Below are positions 1-11,639 of a stretch of 64,000 bases of DNA, piece by piece. Origin of the DNA: Acestrorhynchus altus (taxonomy: Eukaryota > Chordata > Actinopteri > Characiformes > Acestrorhynchidae); contig CM067521.1 of the NCBI GenBank assembly GCA_034509495.1, positions 21,562,687 to 21,626,686 of the forward strand. The letters are read 5' to 3'. The notes beneath the pieces were generated by a model, which was given only the letters and a program-made list of their open reading frames with translations, was not told the origin of the DNA and searched no databases. Both the position numbers and the translations under genes were made by a program. Position 1 is the stretch's first letter. Every line of letters begins with the position of its first letter.

Positions 1-158
1 TTAAGGGCTCGAGAGCCAAAAAGGAACCAGCTAGAGGCCTAGGCATGAGTGCCAAAAGGGGTTAATGATGCATAGTCCCATAAACACAGAAATAAAATGG
101 CACAGTTAGGGCAAACACTTACGCCCCTAGTATGACTGTAGGCTGAAGACCAGCCAAG

Positions 159-161
<3 letters not shown>

Positions 162-253
<92 letters not shown>
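162..253. repeat. Compound (TC)n(CA)n microsatellite
   Basis: About 49 bases of perfect TC repeat run directly into about 42 bases of CA repeat. The open frames reading through it (Arg-Glu and Val-Cys runs) are artefacts of the dinucleotide repeat. A looser CA-rich tract with CACACC and CATACA variants follows at about 329-381. Confidence 0.97.
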
Positions 254-256
<3 letters not shown>

Positions 257-624
257 ACGCTGCTGACAGTAGCAGAGCCTAAGGCATTGACGTGGCCGTC
301 ATTCGGACTGCTCAACACCCCCCACCTACACACACCCATACACCCACACATACACACACCCACACACACACATATATACACAGTACCCCTACTCTTGTAC
401 TCTTGATCTATAAATACTCTCATGCCCATCACAGCCAATTACCCTCACAAAGGCTTTGGCCTCCCTTGCTCCAGACACTCCTTACCCAACCCCCCGGTCA
501 CCCCTTCATCTCCTCGGGCACCCACTGCACCCCCTTGCCTCTAACCGAGGCATTAGTGAGGGAGGTTTAATAAACACTTGCAGTGGATTTTCAAATGAGG
601 TGAAAAATGCTCCCCATGTCTTAC

Positions 625-692
625 CTTGAGGCATGTCAAGATAACAATCCCAATGAACACACAGAGTACATGTGGACATCATAGTAATACAG
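625..692 (-). other. Candidate minus-strand exon bounded by splice consensus
   Basis: On the minus strand a TTTCTTATTATAG acceptor precedes a 68-base segment that ends in CAAG followed by GTAAGA, a near-perfect donor. One of three frames is open, giving about 22 residues with no recognisable motif. The pairing could be chance, because GTAAGA-type hexamers are expected several times in 64 kb. It fits the idea that a minus-strand gene starting at the CpG island near 58.2 kb spans the window, but nothing proves that. Confidence 0.15.
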
Positions 693-819
693 CTATAATA
701 AGAAACATCCATGACCAAAGACAAAAGATGAAAATACAGAGCAGGAATAACGGTATAGTACGTTTAATGAAACACGACATTAAGAAATAGTAAAACAAAG
801 TAAACATATGTATACTTAC

Positions 820-874
820 ACAAAAAAGTGCAGGGAAATTCCTTATGAACAGTGGAGGCAGAGGCTTGTGAGAC
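820..874 (-). other. Candidate minus-strand exon bounded by splice consensus
   Basis: On the minus strand a pyrimidine-rich stretch ending in TTTCTCGTTTCAG precedes a 55-base segment, which is followed by GTAAGTATAC, a strong donor. Two frames are open. Splicing it to the candidate exon at 625-692 gives no continuous open frame, so if both were used they would have to be untranslated or belong to different transcripts. Confidence 0.15.
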
Positions 875-2779
875 CTGAAACGAGAAAAATAAAATAACAT
901 TTTAATTAGAACACTTTTTCCAGCATTCAGAAAAAGCTTCTGAATGATAATTGGTGGTTCAGCTGATGTAGGAGTTCACTGTCATCAAGTAAAAATATGA
1001 ACAATGATATTAATAAGGTGTGTTTTTCTATCAAAAGACGTATCAATAATTCAAACTAGAGAGTTTTGTTTTGCTGTAAGGTAAATAAAATGTCCTGTGA
1101 TGTGACTCTAATATAAATATTTCTAAAATAAATCAGCAAACCTGGAATTGTTTAAAAATGCTTTTGTCATTATTTTGTACACATTTACTTTAACAATATA
1201 TTTTAAAATGCACAAAACCCCTGCAATAATAAAATGCTGTCCTGTGGTGTGACATGGTGTTGGTTCTGTGGGGTGATGGTGCTTCTTTGAGAAAATTAGA
1301 ATATTTATAGTTAAATATGACTTAATAAGGATAAAAAAGATATACAATGCTAAAGTTATGCACTTATTTATGGCAAAACGCCCACAGTGGTGCAAATGTG
1401 CTGTTGTGTGACGGTGTTGTCAGTTGTGTTACTAGTTTAATGCCAGTTGTTTTTGGAAATGTAGGCTATGTATGGTATTTTGCCCCAATTTCCCAATTGT
1501 TTGTGGTGTACTGAACACCACAGAGAATTGCTGAACTGTATAGTTTGATTAAAAAACTGCTTCACCTCAATTTGTCAACTGAAATCAATGTGACCTGCAC
1601 TGTAATATCACTGAAACTGTTATCCATGCTATACATAACAAACCAAATAGGGACCAAATATTGAGCCCTGAGGATCCCCAATAATCCCAGACACTAGAGA
1701 CCTACTACACCCCAAAGTTATGCTGCATCGGCTTTTCAGTGCTTCATATTCCTTTGTTTTTTCCTGAGCACGGCGATCCCTCAAGGAAAACAAATGAAGG
1801 AAATTCTCAGGAGAGACCACCATATGTAGGCAAGATGGTCCTATTCTACATCTTTCTCCAGCGTGTTTGTAATTGACTGTTTTATTCATGAGTGATTAGA
1901 CAGCAGCCCTGCTTGCATGTTAAACACACCTCGAAGAACAAGCTTGCATCCGTGCATTTGCCTATATAGAGGCAAGGAAGTAGGCCGCACAGGTACAGGA
2001 AGCTACTTTTACACACCGAGAGTGGTGACAGCTTAAACGGAGACGAAACACTGCTCCCAGGTGTGTCCTTCTCTAAGGACACTGCAACATATGGGATCCT
2101 GGAAACTATTTATTGACCAGTCAGCCTGTGACGCTCTTAGCTATGTAACTGCTGCCACTATGAGATGGGCTCTTGACCTCTGTTGTGTACGAATGGCACA
2201 GAGTTCCTACCTGATGTACAGAGCAGACCGAGAGAAAAAGAGGGCCAGACAAGAGGGCAGATCAGCAAAAGGGAAGTGACAGATAGAGAGAAATGACGCA
2301 GAATGAAAATGGTGACCCACTGGAAAAAAATGATGGACGGCTGAAGTAGCTCTTACTGACAACCCTCACGGCCCAAGAACACGCTGTGCAGACTTGTCTC
2401 TGTGGACGCTCAAATAATAATGCACTGGCCTGGAGGTGGAACGTCCAGAACATGGCCTGCAAGGCTGGCCCATATGTTGTGTGTACATATCAGTGCAGTT
2501 GGACGTGATGAAAAGGCACGACTCGGGCGACAACTTGTCTGTTTAAATGCATGAGTGGCCACAGCTACACTGACATTTCTTCCATAAACAGCTCATGTCA
2601 GTGGTTTTATGGGGATCTAATGAATTGGCTAACATGGTAAACTGAAGAATGGCTTCGGGACAAGGTGGTAGATGGGATAATCTATGAGTGCCTATGTGTC
2701 CCAAAAAGCATCATAGTAAAAGCTGATCAGGTGAGCACCACACTGAACTCTCCTTACAAGCAGGCCTATCACGATAACA

Positions 2780-3062
2780 GCACTGCACTGACACTGACAT
2801 GGTGGTGGTGTGTTAGTGTGTGTTGCGCTGGTATGAGTGGATCAGACACAGCGGTGCTGCTGGAGTGTTTAAACACTGTGTCCACTCATTGCCAATTCTA
2901 TTAGACACTCCTGCCTTCTTGGTCCACCATGTAGATGTAAGCTCGTCAGTTTCAGCAGTGTTTGTGTTGGTCATCCTGCTCCAGTATGGTCAGTGCAGCT
3001 GATCAAATGGACAGTGAATGTAAAAACAAAGAGGTGGTCATAATGTTATGGCTGATCGGTGT
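2780..3062 (+). mobile_element. Family A foldback DNA element, truncated copy
   Basis: This copy carries the family core (a run of TGACACTGACATGGTGGTGG followed by GTGTTAGTGTGTGTTG, then a GAGTGGATCAGACACAGC box) and ends at the terminal repeat GGTCATAATGTTATGGCTGA. The left terminal repeat is missing. Other copies lie at 18306-18762, 57041-57561, 58517-58755 and 60975-61316. A short frame starting MLRWYEW recurs in other copies only because the DNA is the same; it is not a gene. I recognise the family as abundant in otophysan fish but cannot name it. Confidence 0.85.
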
Positions 3063-3549
3063 GTTTCAGTGACTGAATTGTGCAAGACATTTGAAGAGTG
3101 AGCAGAATTTCATCTTGACTGAATGCAGGTTACTCATACTGGAGTTTTAATAACCCATATTCATTCATGTATAAAATCATACAGTAAGCACTGACCTTAA
3201 TCCCAAGAGCTGAAATTATATTTAGAGTATTAGTCATATACCACAAACAGTCCCAATAACCAGGTCCTCTGGGAATTTCACACACTAACAAGGGACCAAC
3301 GTCAAAAAAACATTCCTAACATCTGAAAAATGAGCAAACTGCCTCCAAACTGACCTCGTTTTTAAAGGCCTAAGCACAACTGGAGATGATTCTTGAATTA
3401 AGGCTTAACAAAATAGTGATCCCATAACAATTACTGTGGCAATCTTTAAATTCTTATTCATTAATAATGATCAGTGTTTGCATGATCCAACAATCCACAT
3501 AATCCAGCAAAATCATAAAACGCATCAACACACATTGCTCAGGACCTTC
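3063..3549. other. Spacer with no feature seen
   Basis: AT-rich sequence between two repeats. I see no open frame of note, motif or repeat. Confidence 0.5.
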
Positions 3550-3724
3550 TCGGCACCATCATTCCAAAGAACACAGTTCCACTGCTCTACAGGTCAATGC
3601 TGTAGGGGTTTATAATGTTCTGACCCATGCCTGGCTTTAGGTATGGTGCCAAAAGGTTCATGTTTATCTGTTCAAGAGAGTCCTATTCTATTGGCAGTAC
3701 TTGTCTAAAGGGACTAGACAAGTA
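3550..3724 (+). mobile_element. Family B MITE-like element, internal fragment
   Basis: The order AACACAGTTCCACTGCTC, GGTTCATGTTTATCTGTTC, then GAGTCCTATTCTATTGGCAG is shared with copies at 41470-41700, 31560-31715, 48136-48312 and 54165-54300, and in reverse at 7105-7250. Neither terminal repeat is present here, so this is a fragment. Confidence 0.8.
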
Positions 3725-3800
3725 GGTATGCAAGCATCCTACATAAGGACGGACAGAGGAATTGACCTGTCACATTCCGATTTCTGAAAGTCCTAGAAAC

Positions 3801-4222
3801 TAGGGCTGGGTGATATATCGATATTTATATCGATATCGGGATACAAACAGGGTGTAAATGGGCCGACTCAATATCATTTATATCAAATTTAAAAGTTTTT
3901 AAATATTCTATGGTATGTTCTATAATATGTTCTGTTTCAATCTTGCATAAACCATTTTTTCTGCTCTCTTGCTATGAACCACTCCCTAATTTAGCTCCTC
4001 CTCTTCTCTGCTCCCTTCCACCCCCAGTCACATTCACAGTGAATAGGGGGCATAAGACTTAAAATTGACTTCTTCTTTATGCACACTGTTTAAATATAGA
4101 CAAAGGATTTTGTTGGGGTGTCTTATTTTTTTCACATTATATTTTTCTTATCTTATATCATATCAAATCGTATGTCGCCATTCACTTAAAATATTTCAGG
4201 ATATGATTTTTCACCCAGCCCT
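3801..4222 (+). mobile_element. Family C element with ATCGATAT-rich ends, copy 1
   Basis: The element begins TAGGGCTGGGTGATATATCG and ends TTTTTCACCCAGCCCT, which is the inverted match of its start. The interior includes a CT-rich block with CATTCACAGTGAATAGGGGGC. No coding capacity is visible, so it is a non-autonomous DNA element. It faces copy 2 at 4419-4735 in opposite orientation. Confidence 0.85.
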
Positions 4223-4418
4223 CCTTCATACATCATTAACTGTAAACTGAGTTGCCATTAAACTGCAACATTCAAGTTGAACAGTATGTTATGTTTGTTA
4301 CAAGCTTGAAATCAAATATGGAACATCTTTCACGACCTTTAAATGTTTTTCTTGGAGAAATCACAATGAACATATGAATGTGATACACAATATGGCCTTT
4401 TGTCCACGTTGTGCAACC

Positions 4419-4735
4419 AAGGGCTGCACATATCCCAATAAATATTTGTCTGAATGCCAATATATATGATAGAGGATACAATATATGATGTGAAAAAATA
4501 CAATTTGGTTGAGCTTCATTTATTCTTTATATACACCAAGCCTTATGCCCCCTCCATAGTGTTAATATGTGCATGAATGGGGGCAGAGGAGAACAGAGTA
4601 GTGGAGAAGATAAGAGCAGGGGGTGGAGCCAAATGAGAGCACAGAAACACTTTTAATAACTTAACAAATTGATATAAATGGTATTTCCGTATTTTCAGAT
4701 ATCGATACAAATATCGATCTATCGCCCAGCCCTAG
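4419..4735 (-). mobile_element. Family C element, copy 2, inverted relative to copy 1
   Basis: Starts near AAGGGCTGCACATATCCC and ends ATCTATCGCCCAGCCCTAG. Its interior block CTTATGCCCCCTCCATAGTG with a GA-rich run is the reverse complement of the CT-rich interior of copy 1. The two copies are separated by about 196 bases and form a large imperfect inverted repeat. Confidence 0.85.
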
Positions 4736-4977
4736 TGGAGGCCTATCCAAAATATATAATGACCTCAAACCCCCTTTAAAACAAAAATCATAACCCTGCT
4801 CAGCCCTGCTTTAAACACAAAATGAAGCAGAGCCTAGAGGGATATGTGTGTGCTTCAGAGGACAAACAAAAGACACGAGCTCTGAAAACCTACAAGTCAC
4901 ACACACTGAATGCCTAAAGGTGGGTTGGTGTGAACTACTATTCATGTTGACACAACCTGGTAGGTCCAAAGCCAGTA

Positions 4978-5035
<58 letters not shown>

Positions 5036-5799
5036 GGACTGTGCGTGTTATCTCTCCCTCTACTTAGAGGTCAGAGAAGACTATTGACCTTGGACCCATC
5101 TGGCCAGTCCTGTTCATAAACTCTCTACAGTTTCCTGTCTGACGCCTGCCGCTCCCTGATGAGTGCAATCTCCCGCTTCCTAGTATTCTCGCCTCCGGGT
5201 CTACTTTCCTGCCCTGACCTCTGACTCAGAGCATTATGACACTGGACAGGTCAAAAGGTTACAGAAATAACTGGCCACTCAGTTAGGGGAAGAGGGTCAA
5301 AGAGCTCGGGGGCTTGACCCAGCAACCTCGTCCATGAGACCATCTCTTCATGCCTCTGTTTGGGTTGTCAGGGGACAGATGTCACACTGACACTGTTAAC
5401 GAAGCCTCATAGGTAATAAAAGCTTTGTAAGTCAGAGCCGCACGAGGGGAGGCGACAAGAGCAACCCAGGTTTGGATTCAGGAAGGTTAAATCAGGATAG
5501 CTCTCTGAGGTTGTGCATCATTCTGCTGTCGGAGTCACGCTAAGATTAGGAACCTGAGTCTAGGATCCATTTGACAGAAATTTATGGGATTTTTAGAAAT
5601 TCCGAACTTGATATATTCAGTCATGTGAACATTTGCCTCACAAATGTAACTGCACCTTCACAATTTCAAGGTCCTTAATAATAAAAAAAGAATGAAAAAT
5701 ACTAAATGAATTCTAAAGCATTATGTTATGTGACTCATCCTGCACTTTCCAATGTATATAATATAATACTGCACCAATTACAAATGATTCCAACCCTAT
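4736..5799. other. Non-coding stretch, microsatellite only
   Basis: Contains the CA microsatellite listed at 4979-5034 and nothing else that I can identify. The Thr-His and Val-Cys frames here come from that repeat. Confidence 0.6.
4979..5034. repeat. (CA)28 microsatellite
   Basis: Perfect CA dinucleotide tract of about 56 bases. Confidence 0.97.
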
Positions 5800-6012
5800 T
5801 CCTGAGATACCATACCAACCAGCAAGCAAGACCACCTGGAACACCCCAGCAATCACGTAGCAACAGTCTAGCAGGATGTCGATACCATTTAAGCCATCTA
5901 GCAATGCCATAACAACCACCTGAGATACCATAGTAACACCATAGCAACCAATTAGCAACTCCATAGCAACTACATGGAGCACCACAGCAACTACACCATT
6001 TAGGCCATGCAA
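5800..6012. repeat. CATAGCAAC-type degenerate minisatellite, copy 1
   Basis: Repeated words ACCATAGCAAC, CCTAGCAACA and GATACCATAG recur every roughly 20-24 bases with heavy divergence. The same motif forms a longer array at 45630-46255. The 99-residue minus-strand frame across it reads the repeat and is not considered a gene. Confidence 0.85.
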
Positions 6013-6880
6013 CTATTCTGCCTTTTCTTCAGCATCTGCAAAGGTAGAACATTTTCAGGGGTGGTGGTGTTACTGCTACTGTAACTAAGTGAGCTTCAAA
6101 GGAAGCGTTGACACCCTATTACTGGCTATGCAAGAGGACATGTGTGACTACAAATCAGTTATGTGCAATATTCCTACTTGAGTTATCTAGATGATGTTTT
6201 CCGACCCAACTTAACCCCTGGATTCAGGGAAAGTAATATCCACTGGATGGGATGGGTCTGAGCTGCAGAGCAGCCAAGCAGGACCTCAGGGAAGGTAAGA
6301 TGGAGGGGACGGTCGAGTGCTCCAGCGTAGAGCACATCTCATGCTTGGCAGGAGCAATGGCTCAATGCTGCTGAGTGACCTAGTTTTACCAGGAGGATCA
6401 GAAGAGTGGATGTGGGGAGGGGGCCTGTGTGGTGTGAGAGAGGGAGAGAGACAGAGAGACCGAATGGGGGACATGGAGAAGCGATAGTTAAAAGGCAGGT
6501 TAGTGGAAGAAGCAGGAATAAGGGGGAGGATGAGGAAGAAAGGACACAGTGAAGGAGGCATTTCCATTTAGCCCTGAGGGAAAGCCAGAGGAAGTGACTC
6601 GCTCAATCACAGATAAATCAATCCTGCGTGTTCCTGTGCACAGCCAGGCATCTTCCTGCTTTACCTCCATGTTTCTGTGAGGTGCTCAAGTGAAGGAAAA
6701 GTCCATTGAGTTGCCAGTTTATTAGAAACATGTTCCTTCTGCCTTTTGGATTTTCTGCATGCATCATAAATGGCCGGGCAGATATCATCATTGCAGACAT
6801 TCAGAGCAGTGATGCCCTCCATGAGTCGTCCTGTAATTGCCAGCACCTTTCGCAGACGGCTACATGACGCACTAATACGT
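6013..6880. other. Non-coding stretch, no feature identified
   Basis: Includes a purine-rich stretch at about 6290-6560 with GAGAGAGACAGAGAG. No repeat family, RNA gene or convincing coding frame seen. Confidence 0.55.
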
Positions 6881-6884
6881 GCAC

Positions 6885-7104
6885 ACAGGCTGTTATGATG
6901 ATGTCCTTAATGTGTCCTTAATATCACATGAACGTTACTAAGGACTGATATGGTGTCGTGCCAGACGGTGATGGAGTCACTCCGAATGGCAGCAGGTGAT
7001 CTTCAGTGACGACTCCTGCTTTTGTCTTGGTGGAGATGATCAACGAATCCTTAGGTGGAGGCACCATGGTCACCGCATCACCAAACCTATCCCCAATGCT
7101 CACA
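6885..7104 (+). pseudogene. Tc1-like transposase remnant, segment with first catalytic Asp
   Basis: One plus-strand frame reads WCRARR, a TGA stop at 6969-6971, then EWQQVIFSDDSC and LGGDD. This matches the segment around the first catalytic Asp of Tc1 transposases, where the family norm is FSDESRF followed by LGGDD. Here the Glu after the Asp is Asp (codons 7008-7013). Upstream sequence is frameshifted, and the downstream part is lost where a family B fragment begins. Tc1 transposases cut and paste DNA at TA sites; this copy cannot make protein. Basis: reading of the frame plus knowledge of the family. Confidence 0.7.
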
Positions 7105-7250
7105 GCTCATATAGTCCCTTTAAAGAATTACTGCCAATAGAATAGGAATCACTGAAACAGTATGAACCTTTTGTCACCATGGTGACTAATGTCTGTTGTG
7201 GGTTAGAGGGGTATAAAACCCATCTGTGCTGAAGCTCCATTCAATATGTT
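7105..7250 (-). mobile_element. Family B MITE-like fragment, reverse orientation
   Basis: The reverse complement reads GGTTCATACTG, ATTCCTATTCTATTGGCAG and TTAAAGGGACTATATGAGC, in the same order as the plus-strand copy at 3550. It directly follows the Tc1 remnant. Confidence 0.75.
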
Positions 7251-8229
7251 TAGGGTGAGCTGGGGAGTTGGGGACGAGAGGGTGGTGACTTTACTAAGAC
7301 TCATCTCTGAATGCAATCAAATCTTCTTTATATTTACAAAACTACTGCATTTTATTTACATTTACAAATTGACTGTTGTATGGTGACATATTGTCACTCT
7401 CACGCAAAAACCTTGTACCTTAATTTTTGTAATTTTGTAATTGCAACATCACTTGAACCTGCCAGTCCTTTACATTATGTAGGAATAAAGGATGAGTGGA
7501 CCAATATAAATACACTCCTTTAAAAAGAGTTGTTGAACATATGCAGAAAAATTAAAATTCAAAAATCAACGACATATACAGTCCTGTTAGAGCAACAACG
7601 GACAGACACATCTGATAAACTGGCCCAGTGGAATTTAAAGTACAACGTTCATCTGAAACACCGACAACCCTCCGTGTCACACTCTACACCTCACAGCCTT
7701 TGTCATTCTTTGCTAAAAAAGAATCTTGAAAGAGAGCGAGAACTTTCCAGACATCAAATCGAAATCAATTCGCCGCTGCATCAGTGAAAGAAATCTGGCC
7801 CCCTGTGGCCCCCACTTCTCAGAGCAAGTCTCATCACTTCACTGCCGCCTGACAAGTTTCAGTTCATCACTGAGTCAGAGAGAGAGGAGAGCTGTCTAGA
7901 TATTGCACCGGAAGCTGCCAGCTGCAGTGATGTACAATAACGCTGAGACGAATGGGGGAGTGGAGGGGGGTCCTTGAGGCAAGGAGACAGGATCTGGGTC
8001 GTGGCTCTCCGTCAAAACACTGAGGCAGGCAACACAACACCACACCGAAAATTAGGGCCTAATTGACTCTGTCACCAAAGGAGCTGCAAAAGCCTTTGGC
8101 TTCAAAGAATGAAACAGTGGGAGTATTTGATATACCTTAATAAATCTATATATCGCCATGAAACCCATAAGGACCAAGAGCACTTTGATCAAGCCCACAT
8201 ACAGCTGCAGAATGACTGAATCAGGGTGT
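7251..8229. other. Non-coding stretch, no feature identified
   Basis: No recognised repeat or coding frame. The part at about 7790-8030 is less AT-rich than its surroundings and free of simple repeats, so it could be conserved non-coding sequence, but only an alignment would show this. Confidence 0.5.
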
Positions 8230-8255
8230 CCTAACCCTAACCCTAACCCTAACCC
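8230..8255 (-). repeat. Interstitial telomeric tract (CCCTAA)4
   Basis: Four perfect tandem CCTAAC units plus a partial one, which is the vertebrate telomere repeat TTAGGG on the minus strand. It is about 45 bases from the start of a 26-bp minisatellite. Confidence 0.95.
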
Positions 8256-8301
8256 AGCCACGAATGGTGAACAGACATGCCAGTTTTGGGCCAAAACAGA
8301 A

Positions 8302-8783
8302 AGTAGTTATATCTAATAAACATCAGCTAGAGTAGTTAACATCTAACATCAGCCAGAGTAGTTAACATCTAACATCAACTAGAGTAGTTAACATCTAACA
8401 TCAGCCAGAGTAGTTAACATCTAACATCAGCTAGAGTAGTTAACATCTAACATCAGCTAAAGTAGTTAACATTTAACATCAACTAGAGTAGTTAACATCT
8501 AACTACCATCAACTAGAGTAGTTAACATCTAACATCAGCCAGAGTAGTTAACATCTAACATCAGCTAGAGTAGTTAACATCTAACATCAACTAGAGTAGT
8601 TAACATCTAACTACCATCAACTAGATTAGTTAACATCTAGCATCAACCAGAGTAGTTAACATCTAACATCAGCTAAAGTAGTTAACATCTAACATCAGCT
8701 AAAGTAGTTAACATCTAACATCAGCTAGAGCAGTTAACATCTAGCATCATCTATAGTAGTTAACATCTATCTACCATCAGCTA
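8302..8783. repeat. 26-bp minisatellite, about 18 units
   Basis: The unit is AGAGTAGTTAACATCTAACA followed by TCAGCT. Most units are 26 bases, with variants ending TCAGCC, TCAACT or TCAGCTAA, and three longer units carrying TAACTACCATCAAC or TATCTACCATCAGC. Each unit holds a GTTAAC box. The order of variants suggests block duplication inside the array. Confidence 0.96.
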
Positions 8784-8785
8784 AG

Positions 8786-9581
<796 letters not shown>

Positions 9582-9594
9582 CTTTTTTCACTAT

Positions 9595-9670
9595 TATTAA
9601 GGCTGCACAGTATATCATTTCAGCATCATTATTGTAATGCATGCTCAAGCAATTTTATTTCTGCAGCTTA
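9595..9670 (+). mobile_element. Fragment of a GGCTGCAC-ended element
   Basis: Begins AAGGCTGCACAGTATATCAT and TTCAGCATCATTATTGTAAT. The reverse complement of the same end occurs at about 55070-55133. It directly follows the TTA/TAA palindrome. The far end of the element was not found. Confidence 0.5.
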
Positions 9671-10200
9671 AAGCAAAAGGAAAATTTTGTCCAGTCTGTC
9701 TCTGTGTTTAAGTAGCCCCTGTTTCAGTGTTTTGTGGTCTATCACAGTCATGTCCAGTCCCTGTTTCTAGTGATGGCCTTGGGTGTCTTGCAAGAGTGTC
9801 AATATGGGAATAATCATTCGTTCATCCATCTAAAGCGTTATTGATCCGTGGATGATGGTAGTAGCGGTCTATTAATGTCAAAAAATAAATTTCAGATTTA
9901 GAATCATCAGTTACGTCACTTGGTCTTAATGAAGCAAGCCTTGATATGCACTTCATGAAAGACTTGCTGGATTTCTCTACACACTCCAAAGTCTCTGTGA
10001 GAATCTACAGTTTGTTCATTATTTAATAAACCTGCATTTATGTCCACTAATGTGACAATTTTACTCCAATGTTGGGTCCACAAAGTGTATTATTAATATC
10101 ACTACATATCACTATGTATCATTGACTTCTGGTGAAATCTGGTCAATTCCTATTTTTTACATTGCAAAATAATTCTATGTTACTTTTTTTCTAATACTGT
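9671..10200. other. Non-coding stretch, nothing seen
   Basis: AT-rich sequence with no repeat family or coding frame that I can support. Confidence 0.5.
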
Positions 10201-10203
10201 GCA

Positions 10204-10206
<3 letters not shown>

Positions 10207-10237
<31 letters not shown>

Positions 10238-10252
10238 GTGTTGTTGTTGTTG
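10207..10252. repeat. (TTA)n(TTG)n microsatellite
   Basis: About ten TTA units followed by TTG units. Confidence 0.9.
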
Positions 10253-10305
10253 TTTATAGCTTTTTAGATTAAAAATAATTTAAAGTTGGCTGTTTTCTTT
10301 TACAT

Positions 10306-10763
10306 CAGCAATTCACAACCATGGTCCTGGAGCATCTCCCGTCCTCACATTATTTTTGATTACCCTGATCTCATCATCTCATCATCGGATTTAGCTAATC
10401 TGCTCATTTATAGGCTCTTCTTGGCTTAAAGGCAGTGTGTTAGCTGGGCAAAAATCACATATACAATATATTTTAGGTCAAATTATATATATATAATATA
10501 TAATATATGAATCACTGGATGGTGTAATATTTCATCAGAGGAGCATCTGAAGGCAGGAGGGGCAAAGCAGAGTGAGGGAGCAGAAAAAACATTTTGTTTT
10601 ATTTGCAATCTTTAAAACTCAATATAAACAATATCACCTAGAACTATATCACATTCTGTTTATATCCCAATATAAATATCAATAAATCACCGAGCTCTCA
10701 GTTAAACAGAAATCCACTGTAATGTGTTCGACAATGGGTTGGGGTCAGGGTTGAGAACCACTC
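10306..10763. mobile_element. Non-autonomous hAT element with 8-bp target duplication
   Basis: TTTTACAT occurs at 10298-10305 and again at 10764-10771, directly flanking the element: an 8-bp target site duplication as expected for hAT transposons. The ends CAGCAATTCACAACCATGG and the reverse complement of CAGGGTTGAGAACCACTC are imperfect inverted repeats of the hAT type (CAGTGGTTCTCAACC). The 458-base element encodes no transposase. A family C element sits inside it at about 10443-10700. Confidence 0.8.
10443..10700. mobile_element. Family C element nested in the hAT element
   Basis: The left end AGCTGGGCAAAAATCACAT and the right end ATCAATAAATCACCGAGCTC are degenerate inverted repeats that resemble the GGGCTGGGTGATAT ends of family C. 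The interior GGAGCAGAAAAAAC and AACTCAATATAAACAATATC are shared with 51640-51785. Confidence 0.6.
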
Positions 10764-10771
10764 TTTTACAT

Positions 10772-11399
10772 CATGACAGAAGAATTGACCAATAGAAACA
10801 TTCCAAAATGGCTTGGATTAAAATCTTTTTCCATTGACTTCCACCGAAAGGTTTATTCTTTCTTCTGTAAAACATTTTTTTTAAATATGCTCTTGATACA
10901 ACTTTAGGTACATAATGAGAGTTAATGAAGTGCTTCATTTATCCAGTTTGTTGAATGTACTGGTCGATACATCTGATACTGGACTAAAGAGAAGAAATGT
11001 GAGTGTGAAGGAAAAAGCCTCTTCCTCAACCAAAGCCATTTATTTCTTCAAGCAAGTCTAACATCTACCTAAAACAGATGAAGCAGACTCCACTAATTGA
11101 AGTGTGTGATTACACTTTTCATTCCCTTATAGGTTTGAACCCTCTTCTCCTGTCCCCCTCCCTCCCAGCTTTTAAACAGCAAAAACAAAGCCCACTCTGA
11201 TTATCCAAACTGCATCTCGTTTCCTGAAAGCCTCCTCTCACCCCAGGCTCCATCCTGGCCAATAGTGGTAGACCTGGTCGCTAGGGCTCCTTAGCAACAG
11301 CATCAGGGGATAAGGAGTGTGTGTGGGTGTGTATATGTATGTGAGTGAGGTTTGTCCCAGAGGACGTGATAACAGAGAAACAATCCCCATTATCAAAAC

Positions 11400-11401
<2 letters not shown>
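10772..11401. other. Non-coding stretch, nothing seen
   Basis: A TTCCATTGACTTCCA run at about 10830 is a common dispersed fish sequence, as far as I recall. No gene or clear repeat boundaries. Confidence 0.5.

Positions 11402-11479
<78 letters not shown>
11402..11479. repeat. (TG)39 microsatellite
   Basis: Perfect TG dinucleotide tract of 78 bases. Confidence 0.97.
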
Positions 11480-11480
<1 letters not shown>

Positions 11481-11639
11481 TAAACGTGATAACTGATACA
11501 GACAAAATAGCAGCATAATAATCATCAGCTCCTAAAACCAATCAAATCTGTTCATTGCAGGAGTGAAATAATACATCAATTATGATACAATATGTACTGT
11601 GAATTACTTTCATTTGCCAAAAACATATTAAACGAGTCA

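Larger units (their letters stand above)
254..2779. other. Non-coding stretch, no repeat family recognised
   Basis: Apart from the CA-rich tract at 329-381 I see no domain, RNA gene or recognised transposon. The sequence is AT-rich with scattered frames under 100 codons and no recognisable protein. Two minus-strand segments, at 625-692 and 820-874, are bounded by good splice-site consensus and are listed separately. Confidence 0.6.

Noticed and set aside
8302..8783. CRISPR-like array
   Set aside because: Units are directly contiguous without unique spacers, the DNA is from a vertebrate, and no cas genes are present. It is a minisatellite.
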